Shown here piece by piece: positions 13,855 to 17,825 of a stretch of 17,825 nt of DNA (the stretch's first letter is position 1; each line of letters starts with the position of its first letter). The stretch lies in contig CAZYOQ010000028.1 in NCBI GenBank assembly GCA_964649145.1, positions 1 through 17,825 on the forward strand, given 5' to 3'. The translations under genes were made by a program, and so were the position numbers. The notes below the pieces were generated by a model. That model ran no database searches. It saw nothing but the letters and a program-made list of their open reading frames with translations, and was not told where the DNA came from. The DNA is from MGBC163016 sp964649145. Its GTDB lineage: Bacteria; Actinomycetota; Coriobacteriia; Coriobacteriales; Eggerthellaceae.

Positions 13855-15162
13855 ATGACGCAGATCGATGCGGCGCGGGCAGGTATTATTACCCCTGCGA
13901 TGGAAACAGTAGCCGCCAAAGAGCACAAAACCCCTGAAGAAATACGAGCTGGTGTTGCCGCAGGAAGCATAGCCATTCCTGCCAATATCAACCACACAGC
14001 GCTGAGCCCCGAAGGGGTGGGTACGGGTTTGCGCACCAAGGTCAATGTGAACTTGGGTATTTCGGGCGACTTAATGAACGAGGAAATGGAATTCGAAAAG
14101 GTGCGAACAGCCTTGGAGCTGGGCGCCGAGGGCATCATGGATTTGAGCAACCATGGTAAAACGCACGAATTTCGCAGCAAACTTATCGAGATGTCACCGG
14201 CTATGATTGGCACGGTGCCCATGTACGATGCCATCGGTTACTTGGAAAAGCCTCTCATTGGCATCACGGCTCAGGACTTTTTAGATGTTGTGCGGGCACA
14301 CGCAGAAGATGGTGTTGACTTTGTTACCATCCATGCTGGCATGAACCGGCGCACCATCGAGTCCTTCAAGGAAACGGGCCGCCTGATGAACATTGTCAGT
14401 CGCGGTGGCTCGCTCATTTTTGCGTGGATGGAAGCTACGGGCAACGAAAACCCCTTCTATGAGTACTACGACGAAGTACTGGAAATCTTGCATGAGTATG
14501 ACGTAACCATCAGCATTGGCGATGCCATGCGCCCCGGGTGCAACTACGACGCCAGCGATGCCGGGCAGATTTCTGAACTTATCGAGATTGGCAAGCTGAC
14601 CAAGCGCGCCTGGGATGCGGGCGTGCAGGTCATGGTTGAAGGTCCAGGGCATATGGCCCTCGACGAGATTCCCGCCAACATGAAAATTCAAAAACGTTTG
14701 TGCCACAATGCACCCTTCTATGTGCTCGGTCCCTTGGTTACCGATATTGCTCCGGGCTACGATCACATTACCTCTGCTATTGGTGGGGCGCTTGCTGCCA
14801 CCTGCGGGGCTGACTTTTTGTGCTACGTTACCCCGGCCGAGCACCTGCGCCTGCCCGATGCGGCCGATGTGCGCGAGGGCCTTGTGGCTACCAAAATCGC
14901 TGCTCATGCGGCCGATATTGCCAAGGGCATTCCGCATGCACGCGACGTTGACAATCGCATGAGCGATGCGCGCCGCCGCATGGATTGGGAAGAGATGTTC
15001 TCGCTGGCCATCGACCCGGTAAAGCCCCGCGAGTACTTCGAAAGCGCGCCTCCTTCAACAGAGGGCACGTGTACGATGTGCGGCAAGATGTGTGCGGTTC
15101 GCACGCTGAACACCATCATGGATGGCTTGACGATTGACCTGGGCGAGGAAATGGCGCGGTAA
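13855..15162 (+). CDS. thiC: phosphomethylpyrimidine synthase ThiC
   Basis: Radical-SAM enzyme that rearranges aminoimidazole ribotide (AIR) to HMP-phosphate, the pyrimidine half of thiamine. At 435 aa it is the short bacterial form without the N-terminal domain of proteobacterial ThiC. Conserved blocks: IPANINH, TKVNVNLGISGD, GIMDLSNHGKTHEFR, FVTIHAG, GDAMRPGCNYDASDAGQ, EGPGHMALDEIP, APGYDHITSAIGG. The C-terminal cluster ligands are C406, C409 and C413, spaced C-x2-C-x3-C. ATG 13855 follows AGGGAG (13845-13850) within the riboswitch; the in-frame ATG 13828 lies inside the aptamer core and is rejected. Leucine codons are mainly CTG/TTG, unlike the ribosomal genes. First gene of thiC-thiE-thiD. 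Confidence 0.96.
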   Translation: MTQIDAARAGIITPAMETVAAKEHKTPEEIRAGVAAGSIAIPANINHTALSPEGVGTGLRTKVNVNLGISGDLMNEEMEFEKVRTALELGAEGIMDLSNHGKTHEFRSKLIEMSPAMIGTVPMYDAIGYLEKPLIGITAQDFLDVVRAHAEDGVDFVTIHAGMNRRTIESFKETGRLMNIVSRGGSLIFAWMEATGNENPFYEYYDEVLEILHEYDVTISIGDAMRPGCNYDASDAGQISELIEIGKLTKRAWDAGVQVMVEGPGHMALDEIPANMKIQKRLCHNAPFYVLGPLVTDIAPGYDHITSAIGGALAATCGADFLCYVTPAEHLRLPDAADVREGLVATKIAAHAADIAKGIPHARDVDNRMSDARRRMDWEEMFSLAIDPVKPREYFESAPPSTEGTCTMCGKMCAVRTLNTIMDGLTIDLGEEMAR

Positions 15163-15173
15163 GGAGTGCTCAT

Positions 15174-15854
15174 ATGAATAAAGCAATCAATTCTGAGGTG
15201 AAATCCGTGCTTGCCCAGCGCGTACAGGCAGGCATGTTGCTATATGCCATCACCGATAGCGCTTGGCTTGAAGGGCGAACGCTAGAAGAGTGTGTTGCCG
15301 CTGCCCTAGCTGGCGGCGCAACCTTTATGCAGTTGCGCGAAAAGGGTGCTTCAACGGCCCAGTTAGTTGAGCTGGGTCGCCCTTTGAAGCGCCTGTGCGA
15401 AAAAGCTTATGTGCCCTTCGTGGTTGACGATGATGTTGAAGCGGCACGCATGCTTGACGCTGATGGCGTGCATGTGGGTCAGGAAGATGAGTCATGTGCG
15501 CAAGCGCGCAAGGTGCTAGGTCCAGATAAAATCGTGGGCGTTTCTGTGCAAACGGTTGCGCAAGCCCTTGCTGCACAAGCTGCCGGGGCAGACTATGTAG
15601 GTGTGGGAGCCATGTTTGGTACGTCTACAAAGCCCGAGGCAGCAGAAGTAACGCGCGAAGAGCTTCAAGCCATTGCGCAGTCGATTGATATTCCCGTGGT
15701 GGCAATTGGCGGCCTGAATTGCAACACTATCGGCTCGCTTGCTGGCCTTGGGGCAAGCGGTGCTGCGGTTGTTTCAGCAATTTTTTCCGCAGATGATATA
15801 GCACAGGCCACGCGGGATTTGAGAGTCATGTGCGAGCAGACATTTAAGCAATAG
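15174..15854 (+). CDS. thiE: thiamine-phosphate synthase ThiE
   Basis: TIM-barrel enzyme joining HMP-PP and thiazole phosphate into thiamine monophosphate. 226 aa, with LYAITD (23-28), QLREKG (53-58), FVVDDDVEAA (82-91), DGVHVGQED (97-105), the phosphate loop GTSTKPEA (149-156) and VVAIGGLN near the end. ATG 15174 is preceded by AAGGAG (15161-15166), which overlaps the thiC stop, so the genes are coupled. No thiazole-branch gene (thiG, thiM) is in the window, so the thiazole must be salvaged or made from genes elsewhere. Confidence 0.94.
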   Translation: MNKAINSEVKSVLAQRVQAGMLLYAITDSAWLEGRTLEECVAAALAGGATFMQLREKGASTAQLVELGRPLKRLCEKAYVPFVVDDDVEAARMLDADGVHVGQEDESCAQARKVLGPDKIVGVSVQTVAQALAAQAAGADYVGVGAMFGTSTKPEAAEVTREELQAIAQSIDIPVVAIGGLNCNTIGSLAGLGASGAAVVSAIFSADDIAQATRDLRVMCEQTFKQ

Positions 15855-15866
15855 GGTAGGTTAACC

Positions 15867-16652
15867 ATGAAGGTGGCTCTTACCATTGCCGGCTCCGACT
15901 CAAGCGGAGGAGCAGGCATACAAGCAGATATCAAAACCATGACAGTCTTGGGTGTTATGGCTGAATCGGTCGTGACAGCGTTGACAGCTCAAAACACCCT
16001 TGGTGTGCAGGGCATTGTGGCAACAGAGGCTGACTTTGTCGAGCTTCAAATGAAAAGCGTGTTTAACGATATTCGCCCCGATGCGGTAAAAATAGGTATG
16101 CTTCCCACCGCCGAAGTGGTGCAGGTAGTGGCACGGGGTTTACGCAGTTTCGAGGCAAGCCACGTGGTGCTCGACCCGGTGATGGTGGCAACCAGCGGGG
16201 CTTCGCTTTCTGAAGATGCAGCGGTGCGCGTCTTGGCCACTGACTTGCTTTCCTTAGCCGAGGTAGTAACGCCCAACATTCCCGAGGCGGAGGTATTGGC
16301 AGACATGAGCATTACCACTGAAGAGAACATGGTAGAGGCAGCGCGCGCGATTCAGCAACTTGGCGCTTCGGCGGTGCTGGTCAAGGGAGGTCATTCTGCT
16401 CAAGATGCTAATGATGTGCTGCTTTTGCCCGATGGCCACCACGTGTGGTTTAAAACAGCGCGCATCGCTACCACTAACACGCACGGCACGGGATGTACGC
16501 TATCTTCTGCGATAGCAGCTTTTCTTGCGAAGGGCTGTGCTTTGGAAGATGCGGTTCGTCAGGCGAAAGACTACCTTACAGGCGCACTTTTACACGACCT
16601 GGACTTTGGAGTGGGGTCAGGACCGGTTAACCATATGTGGTCGCTGCAATAG
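15867..16652 (+). CDS. thiD: hydroxymethylpyrimidine (phosphate) kinase ThiD
   Basis: Ribokinase-fold enzyme that phosphorylates HMP and HMP-P to HMP-PP, the substrate of ThiE. 261 aa and complete. Starts VALTIAGSDSSGGAGIQAD with the substrate site at 9-21, then VLDPVMVA (101-108), VKGGH (172-176) and the anion-hole motif HGTGCTLSSAIAA (206-218). ATG 15867 comes 12 bases after the thiE stop, with only a weak GGTAGG site. Pyridoxal kinases are relatives, but the position behind thiC and thiE settles the role. Last gene of the riboswitch-controlled unit; the 57 bases to the convergent next gene show only an imperfect hairpin (TAGGAGC/GCCTCTA) without a T-tract. Confidence 0.94.
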   Translation: MKVALTIAGSDSSGGAGIQADIKTMTVLGVMAESVVTALTAQNTLGVQGIVATEADFVELQMKSVFNDIRPDAVKIGMLPTAEVVQVVARGLRSFEASHVVLDPVMVATSGASLSEDAAVRVLATDLLSLAEVVTPNIPEAEVLADMSITTEENMVEAARAIQQLGASAVLVKGGHSAQDANDVLLLPDGHHVWFKTARIATTNTHGTGCTLSSAIAAFLAKGCALEDAVRQAKDYLTGALLHDLDFGVGSGPVNHMWSLQ

Positions 16653-16709
16653 GCTTTTCTAGCAGGTTATACCTTCTAGGAGCTCACAGCCTCTAGCGGT
16701 TCGTATATT

Positions 16710-17267
16710 CTAAAAGCTTTCGCCTTCTAACAGGCTCGCATTTGCTGCCTTGCCTTCGTCGATTATGTTTTGTGCCACAAGGTCTTTTCCGGCTTCAACG
16801 TATTCTTCTACGTTTACGGCAAGGTTATCTATCTCTTCGTCGCTAAGTTCGCGGACGGCCTTTGCAGGCGAGCCTATCACCAACATTCTGTCGGGAATGA
16901 CCGATTTGCCAGTTACCAGTGCCCCTGCTCCAATTAGGCAGTTCTTTCCGATGCGCGCGCCGTCTAACACTATGGCACCCATTCCTATAAGCGTTCCATC
17001 CCCAATAGTGCACCCATGCACTATTGCCCCATGGCCAATCGTCACGTCGCTGCCGACAACGGTATCGTCATTTAGAGGAACATGCAGACACGCAAGCTCT
17101 TGAACATTGGTTCTGTTTCCGATTATTACCTTCCCGCCCATGTCGCCACGAATCGTGGCGTTGAAAAGAATGGTGCAATCTTCTCCGATACTTACATCAC
17201 CTATGACCGTGGCGTTGCGTGCGATACGTGCTGTTGGTGCGATTTTCGTCTTGTTGCGGTAGTCCAT
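16710..17267 (-). CDS. gamma-class carbonic anhydrase family protein
   Basis: Left-handed beta-helix protein of 185 aa built from hexapeptide repeats (for example IGDVSIGEDC, IGHGAIVHGCTIGDG, IGMGAIVLDG), trimeric in the family. The three zinc-binding histidines of Cam-type carbonic anhydrase have equivalents at H62 (ACLHV), H79 and H84 (GHGAIVHG), with the RGD at 40-42 and NVQE at 54-57. It lacks the acidic loop of the archaeal Cam enzyme, as do the YrdA/PaaY relatives, so activity is uncertain. A C-terminal helix (about 145-175) follows the helix domain. Start ATG 17265-17267 (minus) has AAGAGGA just upstream. It is convergent with thiD. Confidence 0.88.
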   Translation of the reverse strand: MDYRNKTKIAPTARIARNATVIGDVSIGEDCTILFNATIRGDMGGKVIIGNRTNVQELACLHVPLNDDTVVGSDVTIGHGAIVHGCTIGDGTLIGMGAIVLDGARIGKNCLIGAGALVTGKSVIPDRMLVIGSPAKAVRELSDEEIDNLAVNVEEYVEAGKDLVAQNIIDEGKAANASLLEGESF

Positions 17268-17407
17268 CTATCCTCTTTTCTTTTGAGCGTCCCATTATTT
17301 GCTGCTTTAGGCCGCATTCTTTTCCGCAGATATTAGCAGGCAAACACCTTTTCTTTAGAAGGATCTTTCACATTTCAGGAATTATTCAGAAGCGAAGAGG
17401 AAGTAGA

Positions 17408-17491
17408 GGGGAATAAGGGGGGGCTGCTAGAGCGGAGCTGGATGAGTCTAGTGGGGGGTTCTGGAGGGGGCCAGAGGAGCTTAAGAGGGGG
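17408..17491 (+). other. cluster of five G-tracts, potential G-quadruplex
   Basis: Runs of at least four G occur at 17408-17411, 17417-17423 (seven), 17453-17458 (six), 17466-17470 (five) and 17487-17491 (five), all on the plus strand. The loops of 5, 29, 7 and 16 bases are long for a classic quadruplex. Such G-runs are not seen elsewhere in the window. Confidence 0.5.
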
Positions 17492-17492
17492 T

Positions 17493-17591
17493 GAGCTTCA
17501 GGTGGCAATCAAGAAGAAGGTAGGTGCTAGCGCACTGTCGGGGTGTACCAAGCTTAAGAAGGTGACGGTTAAGAGCGTGCAGTTACGCTAA
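17493..17591 (+). pseudogene. remnant of a BspA-like LRR_5 surface protein
   Basis: This 32-codon frame ends at TAA 17589-17591 and contains KVGASALSGCTKLKKVTV, which matches the LRR_5 (BspA/TpLRR) repeat consensus of the type IGxxAFxGCxxLKxVTI. Only about one repeat is present. Upstream the frame runs into Gly/Arg-rich translation of the G-tracts with no start or signal peptide. After the stop, a +2 shift reads SVGV then TGA, as if the next repeat were frameshifted. LRR_5 proteins are usually large, secreted and multi-repeat, so this is best read as a decayed fragment. Confidence 0.5.
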
Positions 17592-17697
17592 GCGTTGGAG
17601 TATGAGTTCTGCCGTCGTATGCGAACTCAGTTTCGGAAAGCGAAAGCATCGATGGAACAATGAAATAATCTATTCTTTAGAGTGGAAGGTTTGCGGC

Positions 17698-17825
17698 TTA
17701 GTCTATAGCAGCTAGGATACTCACAGCCTTCTCTATTGCGGCATCTCGCATAAATGCAGACTTCTTAACGCCACTCTCTTTCGCAGCGCGAGCAATTAAT
17801 TCGGCACTTGATTCTGGGCACTTAA
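17698..17825 (-). CDS. C-terminal part of a ribbon-helix-helix (CopG/DUF1778-like) protein, partial
   Basis: A minus-strand frame enters at the window edge and ends at a stop complementary to 17698-17700, giving 41 residues. It reads CPESSAELIARAAKESGV then KKSAFMRDAAIEKAVSIL, the helix-turn-helix spacing (L-I-x2-A-A-x2-S-G-x4-S-x-F-x-R-x-A) of ribbon-helix-helix DNA-binding proteins. DUF1778 antitoxins such as TacA and plasmid mobilisation accessory proteins share it. The N-terminal beta strand that reads DNA lies outside the window. If it is an antitoxin, the toxin would normally lie downstream, but no toxin frame is seen there, so an orphan or a plain regulator is possible. Confidence 0.5.
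   Translation of the reverse strand, partial: KCPESSAELIARAAKESGVKKSAFMRDAAIEKAVSILAAID

Larger units (their letters stand above)
17268..17697. other. intergenic tail with no intact gene
   Basis: No frame here looks like an intact gene on either strand. A 65-codon plus-strand frame (17219-17416) starts inside the carbonic anhydrase gene and resembles nothing known. The region contains a cluster of G-runs and a decayed LRR fragment, both listed separately. The composition is locally unlike the rest of the window. Confidence 0.6.

Noticed and set aside
14281..14937. 218-codon minus-strand open frame
   Set aside because: Antisense shadow of thiC; thiC is conserved across its whole length.
16653..16709. 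Terminator between thiD and the carbonic anhydrase gene
   Set aside because: The best stem has an internal mismatch and no T-tract on either side.
1..17825. CRISPR array, tRNA gene, insertion sequence, prophage or defence cassette
   Set aside because: No regularly spaced repeats, cloverleaf sequence, transposase motif or defence-family gene was seen on either strand.

Overview
This window reads as ordinary, gene-dense bacterial chromosome of roughly medium G+C. The combined str/S10 ribosomal operon without tuf, frequent TTG and GTG starts, a two-CBS family II pyrophosphatase, a short ThiC and a decayed BspA-like leucine-rich repeat are what I would expect of a Coriobacteriia-like Actinomycetota (Eggerthellales or Atopobiaceae type). 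That placement is inference; the Clostridia are the main alternative. I see no tRNA, CRISPR array, insertion sequence or phage gene.

Layout. Positions 1-348 are non-coding leader. Next come uppP (lipid-carrier recycling, TTG start), a degenerate 13-bp tandem repeat that ends in a terminator-like hairpin, and a HdeD/DUF308 membrane protein. A promoter with a perfect -10 box precedes a tight cluster: chorismate mutase, DAHP synthase (ATGA overlap), pcrA/uvrD (1-nt overlap) and a CBS-domain manganese pyrophosphatase. A near-consensus promoter (7013-7041) and a structured leader precede rpsL, rpsG, fusA, rpsJ, rplC, rplD and rplW. The S10 part stops after rplW at a strong terminator. That terminator also faces rnpB (RNase P RNA), which converges from the minus strand.

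Divergent from rnpB is thiamine pyrophosphokinase. A promoter with a palindrome filling its spacer and a TPP riboswitch then lead into thiC-thiE-thiD. A minus-strand gamma carbonic anhydrase homologue follows. The last 560 bases hold a G-tract cluster, a broken LRR_5 (BspA-like) fragment and, at the edge, the C-terminal part of a ribbon-helix-helix protein.

How the parts work together. Chorismate mutase and DAHP synthase bracket the shikimate pathway and are probably made in step. Thiamine genes supply HMP-P (ThiC), HMP-PP (ThiD), thiamine phosphate (ThiE) and, from the neighbouring unit, TPP made from thiamine (ThiN). TPP would feed back through the riboswitch, whose 3' end is also the thiC ribosome-binding site. 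No thiazole-branch gene is in view. The thiC-thiE-thiD block uses codons (CTG/TTG leucines) unlike the ribosomal genes (CTT/CTA/CTC), which hints at separate ancestry.

I did not find a new defence or mobile system. The observations most worth checking are the promoter-spacer palindrome before thiC, the S10 cluster break after rplW, the long S12-S7 leader with a possible mini-ORF, and the eroded LRR/G-tract tail.
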